64,000 bases of DNA from Chryseobacterium sp. T16E-39 (GCF_002216065.1 NZ_CP022282.1:3658001-3722000); one strand, 5' to 3'; shown: positions 37,685 to 47,459, counted from the stretch's first letter. Numbers and translations: made by a program. The notes: a model not told the origin generated them from the sequence alone.

Positions 37685-38680
37685 ATGGCAATTTTACAAT
37701 TCATAAAACCCGATAAAGTAATTTTACTTAACTCTGATGAATTTAAAGGTCAATTTGAATTCAGACCTTTAGAACCAGGTTTCGGGCTTACAATAGGTAA
37801 TGCTTTAAGAAGAGTATTGCTTTCTTCTCTGGAAGGATATGCTATTTCATCTATCAAAATAGAAGGTGTAGAGCACGAATTTTCAACTATTCCAGGAGTA
37901 ATCGAAGACGTAACTGAAATTATTCTTAACCTTAAGCAGGTGAGATTAAAATCTACAGCAGAAAACCAGTCTAATGAGCAGGTTGTTGCTAAGGTTTCAG
38001 GTCAAACGATTATTACTGCTGGAGATTTAGGAAAATCAATCAACGGATTTGAGATCTTGAATCCTGAGTTGGTGATTTGTAACCTAAACAGTGATGTAAC
38101 TTTCGAAATTACTTTCAATGTAGAAAAGGGTAGAGGGTATGTTCCTTCTGAACAAAATAAGTCAAACAATGCACCTGTAGGTACAATTGCTATTGACTCT
38201 ATTTTTACTCCAATTAAGAAAGTACAGTATAGTATTGAAAATTATCGTGTAGAGCAAAAAACAGACTACGAAAAACTTGTATTAGATATAGAAACTGATG
38301 GTTCCATCAGTCCTCAAAATGCTTTAACTGAAGCTTCTAAGATATTAATTTATCACTTCATGTTGTTCTCTGATGAGAGAATCACTCTTGAAACTGAAGC
38401 CGTAAAAGCATCTATCCAATATGATGAAGAAACTCTTCATACAAGACAACTTCTTAAATCTAAACTAGCAGATATGGATCTTTCAGTGAGAGCTCTAAAC
38501 TGTTTGAAGGCTGCAGAAGTTGAAACGTTAGGAGAACTTGTTTCTTACAGTAAGTCTGATTTGATGAAATTCAGAAATTTTGGTAAAAAATCTTTGACAG
38601 AACTAGAAGAATTAGTGCATTCAAAAGGTCTTAACTTCGGTTTCGACGTTGCAAAATATAAGTTAGACGCTGATAAATAA
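37685..38680 (+). CDS. rpoA: DNA-directed RNA polymerase subunit alpha
   Basis: 331-aa assembly platform of RNA polymerase. The N-terminal dimerisation domain has [28 protein letters not shown], and the C-terminal domain (about 250-325) has [27 protein letters not shown] helix-hairpin-helix sequence followed by [14 protein letters not shown]. It sits between rpsD and rplQ as expected. Confidence 0.98.
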   Translation: MAILQFIKPDKVILLNSDEFKGQFEFRPLEPGFGLTIGNALRRVLLSSLEGYAISSIKIEGVEHEFSTIPGVIEDVTEIILNLKQVRLKSTAENQSNEQVVAKVSGQTIITAGDLGKSINGFEILNPELVICNLNSDVTFEITFNVEKGRGYVPSEQNKSNNAPVGTIAIDSIFTPIKKVQYSIENYRVEQKTDYEKLVLDIETDGSISPQNALTEASKILIYHFMLFSDERITLETEAVKASIQYDEETLHTRQLLKSKLADMDLSVRALNCLKAAEVETLGELVSYSKSDLMKFRNFGKKSLTELEELVHSKGLNFGFDVAKYKLDADK

Positions 38681-38686
38681 TTAATA

Positions 38687-39214
38687 ATGAGACACGGTAA
38701 AAAATTCAATCACTTAGGAAGAACGGCTTCTCATAGAAGTGCTTTACTTTCTAATATGGCTTGTTCTCTAATTGAGCATAAAAGAATCAACACTACTGTA
38801 GCTAAAGCGAAAGCTTTAAGAGTATATGTTGAGCCCCTATTAACAAAAGCAAAAGAAGATACTACACATAACAGAAGAATTGTTTTTTCATATCTTCAAA
38901 ATAAAGAAGCTGTAACTGAATTATTCAGAACAGTAGCTCCTAAGATCGCTGAAAGAAATGGCGGTTATACTAGAATCATCAAGACTGGTTTCAGACAAGG
39001 TGATGCTGCTGACATGGCTCTTATCGAGCTAGTAGACTTCAATGAGCTTTACAATCCTAATGCTGAAGAGAAAAAAGCTACAAGAAGAAGTAGAAGAGCT
39101 ACTCCTGCTAAAAAAGTAGAAGCTGTAGTTGCTGATGCTCCTGTAGTAGAAGAAAAAGTTGAAGCTCCAACGGCTGAAGCTGCAGACTCTACTGAAGAGA
39201 AAACTGAGGAATAA
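38687..39214 (+). CDS. rplQ: 50S ribosomal protein L17
   Basis: 175-aa. The L17 core is residues 1-125 ([60 protein letters not shown]). A low-complexity Ala/Glu/Val tail of about 50 residues ([18 protein letters not shown]) extends it, as in many Bacteroidota. Last gene of the long operon, followed by a strong terminator. Confidence 0.97.
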   Translation: MRHGKKFNHLGRTASHRSALLSNMACSLIEHKRINTTVAKAKALRVYVEPLLTKAKEDTTHNRRIVFSYLQNKEAVTELFRTVAPKIAERNGGYTRIIKTGFRQGDAADMALIELVDFNELYNPNAEEKKATRRSRRATPAKKVEAVVADAPVVEEKVEAPTAEAADSTEEKTEE

Positions 39215-39231
39215 TATTCATTCAGATATAT

Positions 39232-39268
39232 AAAAAAAACCGTTCAGATCTCTGAACGGTTTTTTTTA
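39232..39268. terminator. Bidirectional terminator after rplQ
   Basis: Stem CCGTTCAGA (39240-39248) / TCTGAACGG (39251-39259), extended by A8 on the left and T9 on the right. It ends the ribosomal operon and can also serve the convergent lipoprotein gene. Confidence 0.92.
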
Positions 39269-39340
39269 TATTCTTTTTTATTCACAAATAGTAGGTTTTT
39301 AAATGATTTTAATCTCGTAACTCGGATGCCGAAATCCGGA

Positions 39341-39775
39341 TTAAATTTTTGTTTTCTTCAATTCAATTACATTATTTCCTTGTTCAAGATGTAAACTATC
39401 TCCTTTTACTCTTGCGGTCATGTCATCTTTTTTATAGATCGTTTCCCCATCTTTGTCTTCAGTTTTTGGAAGTGTAAAAGTCTTCTTATTGCTGGTGATC
39501 GCTACAGTATTTTCTTTTGGATCATTTTTAAAAACTACTTTTACTAAGGTTCCGTCAGTTGCTTTATAAACAAAATCAGTCTTTTCAAATCTTTTTCCAT
39601 TCACATCCACTATGGTTGAGTTGGCTGAAGCCGAATCAATTTTTCCATTATGATCTGTAACTGCCGTAACTGAACTATCAGATTTAATAATACTTTTATT
39701 CCCACTTTCAGCTTTTTTGCAACCTATCAATGATAATGCAGTCAACGCAACTGCTGTTAGAATTCCTTTTTTCAT
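39341..39775 (-). CDS. Small lipoprotein of unknown function, 144 aa
   Basis: Lipoprotein signal MKKGILTAVALTALSLIGC with the modified cysteine at residue 19, then a Ser/Lys/Asp-rich linker. The body is likely beta (VDVNGKRFEKTDFVYKATDG, LVKVVFKNDPKENTVAITSN, HLEQGNNVIELKKTKI). The last part resembles membrane-bound lysozyme inhibitor (MliC)-like repeats, but I cannot support that name. Convergent with rplQ. Its upstream region holds copy 1 of the 31-nt repeat. Confidence 0.72.
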   Translation of the reverse strand: MKKGILTAVALTALSLIGCKKAESGNKSIIKSDSSVTAVTDHNGKIDSASANSTIVDVNGKRFEKTDFVYKATDGTLVKVVFKNDPKENTVAITSNKKTFTLPKTEDKDGETIYKKDDMTARVKGDSLHLEQGNNVIELKKTKI

Positions 39776-39835
39776 GTTGATTATTTTTTAATACGTTCAA
39801 TTTAATTATTTCTTTACGGTAAGAGAAATTTAATT

Positions 39836-39866
39836 AAATTTAGTAAAAACAAAAAACAAACCAATA
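39836..39866. repeat. 31-nt direct repeat, copy 1 (left of the GH35 gene)
   Basis: Core TTAGTAAAAACAAAAAACAA is shared with copy 2 at 41834-41864. The two 31-nt units agree at 29 positions and lie 1,998 nt apart on either side of the GH35 gene. Confidence 0.75.
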
Positions 39867-39958
39867 GTTTGGAATTCAAATATTCATAAAAGAGGGAAAA
39901 TACAAGTTTTTAAGAATACATGAGTCAAACCAAACTGGGGATCTCCAAAAAATACCTG

Positions 39959-41821
39959 ATGAAAAGTCTGATTAAACTCCTTTGTTTCATTTTTATACTG
40001 TGTGTTACTTCGACATTTGCCCAACAACCAAATAAGTCTTTTGAGATTAGAGATGGTCATTTTTGGCTTAATGGAAATCAGTTTTCTATCTATTCCGGGG
40101 AAATGCATTATCCCAGAGTGCCTATGCAATATTGGAGGCATAGACTTGAAATGATGAAAGCCATGGGGCTTAATACCGTTACGACTTATGTTTTCTGGAA
40201 CTACCATGAAGAATCACCTGGGAAATGGAACTTTTCAGGTGAGAAAGATTTAAAAAAGTTTATAAGAACAGCACAGGAAGTGGGTTTATATGTGATTATC
40301 CGTCCCGGGCCCTATGTGTGTGCAGAATGGGAATTTGGAGGATATCCGTGGTGGCTTCAAAAAGACAAAGATTTAGAAATAAGATCTGATAATAAGGCCT
40401 TCCTTGAGCAATGTGAAAGGTATATCAATCAACTCGCCAAACAGATTATTCCATTACAAATTAATCATGGAGGACCTGTCATAATGGTTCAAGCTGAAAA
40501 TGAATTTGGATCCTATGTTTCCCAGCGAAAGGATATTGCATTGGAGAAGCACAGGATATACAGTCATAAAATAAAAGACTTAATTATAAAGTCTGGAATT
40601 ACTGTTCCTCTTTTTACTTCTGATGGGAGTTCTCTTTTCAGGGGCGGGAGTATTGAAAGAGCTTTACCTACCGCAAATGGCGAAGACAATATAGAGGTCT
40701 TAAAAAAAACAGTGAATGAATACAATGGAGGTAAAGGTCCTTATATGGTTGCTGAATATTATCCGGGCTGGCTTGATCATTGGGCAGAACCTTTTGTTAA
40801 AGTTTCTACTGAGGATGTCGTTAAACAGACAAAAGTTTATCTTGAAAATGGAGTTTCATTTAATTACTATATGATTCATGGGGGAACTAACTTTGGATTT
40901 ACCAGTGGGGCCAATTATGATAAGAACCATGACATTCAACCTGATATTACGAGTTACGATTATGATGCCCCAATTAGTGAAGCCGGATGGGCTACTGAAA
41001 AATACAATGCTTTAAGAGATGTTTTTCAAAAAATAAATGGCGAGAAACTTCCGGATATCCCAAAACCAAATAAAGTAATTCGTTTTTCGAATGTGAGATT
41101 TTCTAAAACAACTTCTTTGTTTGATTTAATTAATGAGAAGAAGCCGGTAAACTCGCAGAAACCTTTAACTTTTGAAGATCTGAATATTGGAAACGGGTAT
41201 ATTTTGTACAGACGGAAATTTGATAAGGGCCAAAAAGGAAAACTGGAGATAAAGGGACTGAGAGATTATGCAAATGTGTATATTAATGAACATTGGAAAG
41301 GAGAGCTTAACAGGGTGAATAATAAATATGATCTCGATATTGAAATCAAGGCAGGAGACCGTATTGAAATATTGGTTGAAAATATGGGAAGGATCAATTA
41401 CGGATCTGAGATTGTTCATAATTTAAAAGGAATTATTACTCCTGTAAAAATTAATGGAATAGAAATTTCCGGAAACTGGGAGATGTTTCCTCTTCCTTTT
41501 AATCAGTTCCCAAAATACCATCATAAACAAAAAGATATCACCCAACGTTCGCCGATACTCTATGAATCTGAATTTAATCTGGATGAGACCGGAGATACGT
41601 TTCTTGATATGCGGAAATTCGGAAAAGGAATTGTTTTTGTAAACGGGAGAAATATCGGAAGATATTGGAGTAAGGTTGGTCCTCAGCTTACCCTATATGT
41701 CCCGGGAGTTTGGTTAAAGAAAGGGAAAAATGTTATTCAGGTTTTCGAACAGATTAATGACAGTACTGTAACCGAAATAAGCAGTATGGATACTCCTATT
41801 CTTGATCAGTTGGTTAAATAG
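39959..41821 (+). CDS. Glycoside hydrolase family 35 beta-galactosidase, secreted, 620 aa
   Basis: Retaining exo-glycosidase that removes terminal beta-galactose from oligosaccharides or glycans. Signal peptide (MKSLIKLLCFIFILCVTSTFAQ), then the GH35 barrel with FSIYSGEMHYPRVP, TYVFWNYHE and RPGPYVCAEWEFGGYP. The acid/base Glu is in QAENEFGSY (Glu182) and the nucleophile in VAEYYPGW (Glu266). C-terminal beta-sandwich domains end with GKGIVFVNGRNIGRYW. The ATG at 39959 is preferred to that at 39920, which would add 13 residues before the signal. No SusC/SusD pair is adjacent. The gene lies between two 31-nt direct repeats. Confidence 0.93.
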   Translation: MKSLIKLLCFIFILCVTSTFAQQPNKSFEIRDGHFWLNGNQFSIYSGEMHYPRVPMQYWRHRLEMMKAMGLNTVTTYVFWNYHEESPGKWNFSGEKDLKKFIRTAQEVGLYVIIRPGPYVCAEWEFGGYPWWLQKDKDLEIRSDNKAFLEQCERYINQLAKQIIPLQINHGGPVIMVQAENEFGSYVSQRKDIALEKHRIYSHKIKDLIIKSGITVPLFTSDGSSLFRGGSIERALPTANGEDNIEVLKKTVNEYNGGKGPYMVAEYYPGWLDHWAEPFVKVSTEDVVKQTKVYLENGVSFNYYMIHGGTNFGFTSGANYDKNHDIQPDITSYDYDAPISEAGWATEKYNALRDVFQKINGEKLPDIPKPNKVIRFSNVRFSKTTSLFDLINEKKPVNSQKPLTFEDLNIGNGYILYRRKFDKGQKGKLEIKGLRDYANVYINEHWKGELNRVNNKYDLDIEIKAGDRIEILVENMGRINYGSEIVHNLKGIITPVKINGIEISGNWEMFPLPFNQFPKYHHKQKDITQRSPILYESEFNLDETGDTFLDMRKFGKGIVFVNGRNIGRYWSKVGPQLTLYVPGVWLKKGKNVIQVFEQINDSTVTEISSMDTPILDQLVK

Positions 41822-41833
41822 CAAAAATTGATT

Positions 41834-41864
41834 AATTTTAGTAAAAACAAAAAACAAAACAATA
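41834..41864. repeat. 31-nt direct repeat, copy 2 (right of the GH35 gene)
   Basis: 29 of 31 positions match copy 1 at 39836-39866. It starts 13 nt after the GH35 stop and ends 20 nt before the palindrome upstream of the response-regulator operon. Confidence 0.75.
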
Positions 41865-41884
41865 ACCCTGATCTCAAATTGTAA

Positions 41885-41933
41885 AATTACACAAAGGTGT
41901 AATTGTTTCTGCTTTGTTTTCTGTTGAAATTTG
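41885..41933 (+). promoter_or_regulatory. Palindromic operator and promoter of the response-regulator operon (site 1)
   Basis: Perfect palindrome AATTACAC-AAAG-GTGTAATT (41885-41904). Its right half runs into TTG (41903-41905), which is 20 nt before GAAATTTG (41926-41933), a -7 box with the first T replaced by G. Site 2 (44746-44794) has the same layout and spacing. An alternative reading of the hairpin as the GH35 terminator is possible, but the U-run is poor. Confidence 0.55.
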
Positions 41934-41953
41934 TCATTAACAAAATAACGGAC

Positions 41954-42586
41954 ATGAGCATTTCCATAGCCATAGTAGAAGATGAGAAAAACTACAACAA
42001 TGCGTTGAAGAAAGTCATCAATTATCAAGCTGACATGAAAGTGATTGCTCAGTTTTTTGATGGCAACGAAGCATTAAACAACCTTCCAAAGATTTCTCCG
42101 GACGTAGTAATGATGGATATCCAGCTTCAGGACATGCTTGGAATTGAAATCATAGAAAAAGTACGGAAAGATATGCCAGATACCCAGTTTATCATGTGTA
42201 CGAGTTTTGAAGATGATGAAAAAATTTTCAGCTCGCTGAAAGCTGGTGCAATGGGTTATCTTATTAAGGGAGAAAGTATGGACAAGATTCTCGCCTCTAT
42301 TCGTGATGTGTATAATGGAGGAGCACCCATGAGTTTTTCTATTGCAAGAAGAGTTTTGAACCATTTTGAAAAAAAAACTACCGAAGTACTGGGATTTGAT
42401 GAACTGACCAATCGTGAAAAAGAGATCTTGGAACTTCTTTCTCAGGGTTTGCTATACAAAGAAATTGCGGATCAAAAATGCATTAGCATGGATACGGTAA
42501 AAAAGCATGTCGGAAATATCTATCGAAAACTACACGTGAGCAATAAAGTTGAAGCAATCAATAAATTTAACCATTTTAAAAACTAA
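41954..42586 (+). CDS. NarL/LuxR-type response regulator, 210 aa
   Basis: Two-component DNA-binding regulator. The receiver domain (about 1-120) has the acidic pair in IAIVEDEKNYN, the phosphoacceptor Asp55 in VVMMDIQLQD, and the Lys of LIKGES near the domain end. The C-terminal GerE/LuxR helix-turn-helix (about 148-205) has LTNREKEILELLSQGLLYKE and CISMDTVKKHVGNIYRKL. Start ATG at 41954, since the upstream in-frame ATG at 41903 lies within the palindrome. It is followed 6 nt later by the 251-aa gene and is in one operon with a cognate-looking kinase. Confidence 0.93.
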   Translation: MSISIAIVEDEKNYNNALKKVINYQADMKVIAQFFDGNEALNNLPKISPDVVMMDIQLQDMLGIEIIEKVRKDMPDTQFIMCTSFEDDEKIFSSLKAGAMGYLIKGESMDKILASIRDVYNGGAPMSFSIARRVLNHFEKKTTEVLGFDELTNREKEILELLSQGLLYKEIADQKCISMDTVKKHVGNIYRKLHVSNKVEAINKFNHFKN

Positions 42587-42592
42587 TAAACC

Positions 42593-43348
42593 ATGGAGAC
42601 ATTAAGAACAAGAAGACAGGTTATTGATTTGATATCTGATAACCTAAGAAAGCTAAGTAAAGAAGACTTACTGGCGATTTCATATCTATGTTCATCCCTT
42701 TCCACCATCAATTTTGAAGATAAAGAAAGGGATTTAGATATTGCACGATTACTAAATTTTTATAGAGATCCCGATCCTGTACCAGCGCCTACCGGCGAAG
42801 GCTCAGTTAGAATGTTTAACAGTCAGAGTTTTTCCTATTTACAAAAAGTATTTGTAATCAAGCCTAATGTTGTAGACTTTTTGTTGAAAGAAGGAAGTAA
42901 TAAAATTGATATTTTTTTATTGGAAAGAGAAGTAGGTGGGCGCCCATGCCTTGATATTGCCTATAAGAATTCGGGCGACACGAAATATTATTATACGGAT
43001 GAAGTAAACGGAGGTAAAGTAATGAATGATTTCAGTACGCAAAGAAAACAGTTTGAAGGAAATTTGAAAAATATATTGGATATCAATAAAAATCCTAACG
43101 GACATAAATGTCCAACTAAAATTATAGTAGACAAGGCTGATCTTGAAAAGTTTAATCAATTTAAAACAGGAAAAAACAATCCTCAAGTACATTTAATGAC
43201 GGGAATTAACCAGGTCAGAACCAGCGGTGACTACTATCAAAGAGTAACATTAGTAATGAATTTTGCCAGTGAAGAAGATGGAGTATTTACTCCGGATATG
43301 AGTTATTATTTCGATACCTACCACCTTTGTCCTCCGGGAAGCTGCTAA
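42593..43348 (+). CDS. Uncharacterised protein between response regulator and kinase genes, 251 aa
   Basis: No family recognised, no signal peptide and no membrane segment, so probably cytoplasmic. The helical N-terminus (TRRQVIDLISDNLRKLSKED) is followed by a Pro-rich break (RDPDPVPAPTGEG) and a mixed alpha/beta body (YLQKVFVIKPNVVDFLL, KIDIFLLEREVGGRPCLDIA, VHLMTGINQVRTSGDYYQRV). The C-terminus DTYHLCPPGSC ends exactly on a cysteine. Gene spacing of 6 nt before and 3 nt after places it firmly in the two-component operon. A role as accessory, output or sensed component is inference. Confidence 0.75.
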   Translation: METLRTRRQVIDLISDNLRKLSKEDLLAISYLCSSLSTINFEDKERDLDIARLLNFYRDPDPVPAPTGEGSVRMFNSQSFSYLQKVFVIKPNVVDFLLKEGSNKIDIFLLEREVGGRPCLDIAYKNSGDTKYYYTDEVNGGKVMNDFSTQRKQFEGNLKNILDINKNPNGHKCPTKIIVDKADLEKFNQFKTGKNNPQVHLMTGINQVRTSGDYYQRVTLVMNFASEEDGVFTPDMSYYFDTYHLCPPGSC

Positions 43349-43351
43349 CCA

Positions 43352-43942
43352 ATGATACAAGACTTTATATACTATGCTTTACTGGTAATTTGTCTTGCCG
43401 TTTCGTTCTACAATGAAAAGGCAAGACATAATTACTTTTGGTTATACTTTCTGGTCGTATTACTCTATGAAGTATTAATTTATTTTAAATGGATCGGCGT
43501 TGAAATTTACGCGACCTCCCCGATCGTATATTCTTTATTCTTCATTAATGTTTATCTGAAAGAATTGTATCCGAAAAAACATTTTATAAGATATCTGTCA
43601 AGTGCGATCCTATTAATTGTGGGGATCCTATTATATCCTACTAATAAGGGATACTCTATTCATTTGGGTATTATGATGTCTTTTGTTTATATACTTTGTG
43701 GTCTGATTTGGTTATTTTATCAGTTTAAAAATAATAGTCAGATCCCAATAATATCTAAACAATTCTTTTGGGTGAGTGTATCTCTATTACTCTGGGCTGT
43801 TTTTTTTCTATTTAGGGTCACTCCAATGTATTTGTTTGAAAAGACAGATGATGAATTCCTGGGTGTTCTGAATAAAATATTTCAACTGATTACGATTGCT
43901 TCTTATGTGATTTTCTTTAAAGGACTATTGTGTAAATCATGA
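43352..43942 (+). CDS. Seven-helix membrane protein, 196 aa
   Basis: Integral membrane protein with about seven hydrophobic segments (near 4-20, 27-45, 52-68, 80-97, 103-123, 136-155 and 172-192) and short loops. No family recognised. Its stop overlaps the kinase start (ATGA), so the two are translationally coupled. The kinase has only one membrane helix and no sensory domain, so this protein may act as the sensing partner. This is inference from gene order. Confidence 0.78.
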   Translation: MIQDFIYYALLVICLAVSFYNEKARHNYFWLYFLVVLLYEVLIYFKWIGVEIYATSPIVYSLFFINVYLKELYPKKHFIRYLSSAILLIVGILLYPTNKGYSIHLGIMMSFVYILCGLIWLFYQFKNNSQIPIISKQFFWVSVSLLLWAVFFLFRVTPMYLFEKTDDEFLGVLNKIFQLITIASYVIFFKGLLCKS

Positions 43943-44727
43943 AAATGTTACCAGAAGAAATAAAGCAGACCTACATTATAGCAATTATTGTTATGATGTT
44001 GTTCGTTGGATTTATCATTTTTGTTGTCCTGTTATACAACAGAAAACAACTCTTATACCTCAGGGAAAAACAACTCAGAGAAGCTGAATACCAAAATAAG
44101 TTGCTTCAAAAAGAACTTGAAAAACAAAAATCAATAGAACAGGAAAGGGAAAGAATCTCACATGATATGCATGATGACTTAGGGGCGGGAATTTCAGCAC
44201 TGAAACTACAGGCAGAATTTCTAAAACAAAAAGCAGAGGATGGGGATTTAAAAAATGATATCGACGAGCTCCTGAAAACCTCAGAAGAAATGAATGTTTC
44301 AATGCGCGAAATGCTTTGGAATCTGAATTCTGGAAATGATACTGTAGGAAATTTTGTAAGTTATTCAAAGATATATGCTGAAAATTTTCTAAAAAAGGCA
44401 TCCGTAAAACTTAGTATAAGAGATCAGGATGTCATTAGCCATACGCCGGTATCTGCTGAACTAAGGAGAAATATGTTTTTGTGTTTAAAAGAATCTCTGA
44501 ACAATACTTACAAACACAGTCAGGCCAATCTGATTGAGATTTCATTCTTACAAAATAATGGTGAATTCACCATGGAAATTTCAGACAATGGAATTGGAAT
44601 TAGTAAAGAAATGCCCGAAGGCAACGGACTCCGGAATATGAGAAGAAGGATGAAAGAACTTAATGGTGAATTTCAAATTATTTCCCTGGAAAAAGGAACT
44701 CTTTTAGTTTTTAAAGTATGGATCTAG
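43939..44727 (+). CDS. Sensor histidine kinase, HisKA_3 (NarX-like) type without sensor domain, 262 aa
   Basis: One N-terminal transmembrane helix (about 11-33), a coiled-coil linker (LREKQLREAEYQNKLLQKEL, about 45-72), then the dimerisation/phosphoacceptor domain with His78 in ERISHDMHDDLGAGIS. The ATP-binding domain shows LRRNMFLCLKESLNNTYKHS (N box), EISDNGIGI (G1) and GNGLRNMRRRM (G2). No extracellular or PAS domain fits. Expected partner is the NarL-type regulator at the head of the operon. Overlaps the membrane-protein gene by 4 nt. Confidence 0.92.
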   Translation: MKMLPEEIKQTYIIAIIVMMLFVGFIIFVVLLYNRKQLLYLREKQLREAEYQNKLLQKELEKQKSIEQERERISHDMHDDLGAGISALKLQAEFLKQKAEDGDLKNDIDELLKTSEEMNVSMREMLWNLNSGNDTVGNFVSYSKIYAENFLKKASVKLSIRDQDVISHTPVSAELRRNMFLCLKESLNNTYKHSQANLIEISFLQNNGEFTMEISDNGIGISKEMPEGNGLRNMRRRMKELNGEFQIISLEKGTLLVFKVWI

Positions 44728-44745
44728 GTCTTCTGTCAATAAGAT

Positions 44746-44794
44746 AATCACCCTTTTGTGTAATTGACTGCTGCGTTTTTTAGTGAGACCTTTG
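44746..44794 (+). promoter_or_regulatory. Palindromic operator and promoter of the lipoprotein operon (site 2)
   Basis: AATCACCC-TTTT-GTGTAATT (44746-44765): the right half is identical to site 1 and the left half matches at 6 of 8 positions. The half-site runs into TTG (44764-44766), 20 nt before GACCTTTG (44787-44794). The distance from the right half-site to the -7 box is 29 nt, the same as in site 1. Confidence 0.55.
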
Positions 44795-44814
44795 ATACAA
44801 TAAAACTCACGATC

Positions 44815-45141
44815 ATGAAAACTACAATTAATAACAGTTTTGAAGATTTCAAACAAACATTAAGCAATAACAATAAATTACAGCAGGAATTTAAAGATAA
44901 TCCCATACAGGCTGTAAACAGTATTGAAGTCAAGAACCCCAAAGAAACGGATACCTGGATATACAGGATCATAGTCTTAATGTTTGGGCTTGCTATTATT
45001 GGAATTATAACCGGTTTGATTATACTTTCCTTACATGAGAATGTGAAACTTAACGAACAGTTAATTACCATTTTCACAGCAATTTCATCGGGAGCTATTG
45101 GTGCCTTAGCAGGACTTCTTGCTCCCTCACCCAACAAATAA
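44815..45141 (+). CDS. Small membrane protein of unknown function, 108 aa
   Basis: The soluble helical N-terminus (NNSFEDFKQTLSNNNKLQQE, then FKDNPIQAVNSIEV) is followed by two hydrophobic segments (about 49-71 and 83-102, TIFTAISSGAIGALAGLLAP). No family recognised. The N-terminal pattern is vaguely like Nif11-type leader helices, but it lacks a cleavage motif. The ATG at 44815 is chosen because the in-frame start at 44764 overlaps the promoter. First gene of a three-gene unit after site 2. Confidence 0.68.
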   Translation: MKTTINNSFEDFKQTLSNNNKLQQEFKDNPIQAVNSIEVKNPKETDTWIYRIIVLMFGLAIIGIITGLIILSLHENVKLNEQLITIFTAISSGAIGALAGLLAPSPNK

Positions 45142-45158
45142 CCTTAAAAACAATAATC

Positions 45159-45365
45159 ATGACTAGAATTATCACAGACTATTTACTAGAGTGGAACATC
45201 AGCTCTAAAAGTGGAAAGATCATCTTGAAATTTACAAGTGCAGGATCTGAAGAAATCATGGAGGATCTCGATTATGAGACATTCACAGCCTTAGCTAATG
45301 TACTTGGAAAAGGTAAAGCCAAATATGACTCAAATGATAACTCAATTTATAATGTAGCGCCATGA
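45159..45365 (+). CDS. Uncharacterised 68-aa protein
   Basis: Small soluble protein (ITDYLLEWNISSKSGKIILK, then DLDYETFTALANVLGKGKAK). No signal peptide or known motif. It overlaps the lipoprotein start by 4 nt (ATGA) and lies 17 nt after the small membrane-protein gene, so co-translation in one operon is likely. Its coding status is supported mainly by this packing. Confidence 0.65.
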   Translation: MTRIITDYLLEWNISSKSGKIILKFTSAGSEEIMEDLDYETFTALANVLGKGKAKYDSNDNSIYNVAP

Positions 45366-45943
45366 AAAATATATTTTTATTTGTAGGAATTACCTTATTG
45401 TTTACTTCTTGTAGTAATCTGCATAAGGCAACATTGGAAGAACTGAAGAATACGACTTCAAATTATCAGATGTCGTATGATGCTATGCGAAGAGGAGCAA
45501 TCGTAAGTATCAAACCGGATGGGAAGATCAACAAAATATTATCTGAAGTACAACCCGATGCTGCTATTGCCAGAACTACGGACATAACAAGTAAGCTGAT
45601 GGGTAAATTGAGTTCAGGAGATAGTGTTTCCGCAGAACAAATGACCAAAATAACAGAAAGCCTATCTAAACTTGGGGAAAGGACTGCTCCGGTAAATATG
45701 CTTAGAGATGCATTGTACAGATTGGAAGAGCATTGCATTAATTTTGAAGAGCAATGCCATGGAGACTTATATTGGAATAGCTTTAATAATATTGTTAATA
45801 ATATCACGACACTTCAAGGCAAAATTTCGGAAACTGCAAAAGAAGAAGCAAATAAGGCTAGTGCGGAAGCCAAATCAGAAAGGGAAAAGACACTTAGAAC
45901 GCTGACCCCTGAAGAACGTAAAAAATATGATTTAACTCCCTGA
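45362..45943 (+). CDS. Lipoprotein of unknown function, 193 aa
   Basis: Lipobox in MKNIFLFVGITLLFTSC (Cys17). The mature part is predicted mostly helical (GKLSSGDSVSAEQMTKITES, APVNMLRDALYRLEEHC) with two further cysteines (HCINFEEQC). The C-terminal tail is highly charged and coiled-coil-like (EEANKASAEAKSEREKTL). No family recognised. Last gene of the unit preceded by site 2, followed by a strong terminator. Confidence 0.75.
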   Translation: MKNIFLFVGITLLFTSCSNLHKATLEELKNTTSNYQMSYDAMRRGAIVSIKPDGKINKILSEVQPDAAIARTTDITSKLMGKLSSGDSVSAEQMTKITESLSKLGERTAPVNMLRDALYRLEEHCINFEEQCHGDLYWNSFNNIVNNITTLQGKISETAKEEANKASAEAKSEREKTLRTLTPEERKKYDLTP

Positions 45944-45982
45944 ACTCAATGATGAAAATCAGTTGTTATGCAACACATTTTT

Positions 45983-46022
45983 AAATTCTCCAAAATGGCT
46001 TCAAAATTTTGGAGAATTTTAT
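45983..46022 (+). terminator. Terminator of the lipoprotein operon
   Basis: 14-bp perfect stem AAATTCTCCAAAAT (45983-45996) / ATTTTGGAGAATTT (46006-46019), 9-nt loop, followed by a T-rich tract. Confidence 0.88.
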
Positions 46023-46075
46023 GTTTTATTACCAAATATTAAACTTTAGTTTTTTCATAACACTGTTTTTTTCAT

Positions 46076-46083
46076 TAAATTTG
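46076..46083 (+). promoter_or_regulatory. Putative -7 element of eno
   Basis: TAAATTTG fits the TAnnTTTG box, about 70 nt upstream of the eno ATG. The -33 position at 19-nt spacing reads TTTC. A leader of about 60 nt is implied. Confidence 0.55.
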
Positions 46084-46110
46084 TGACTCAAGTATATTAA
46101 TTAATAATAA

Positions 46111-47445
<1,335 letters not shown>

Positions 47446-47459
47446 TTGAAAATATAAAT

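Noticed and set aside
41885..41910. Simple terminator of the GH35 gene
   Set aside because: The stem is only 8 bp and the following sequence is not a proper U-run. The match to site 2 in sequence and spacing favours an operator, although a dual role remains possible.
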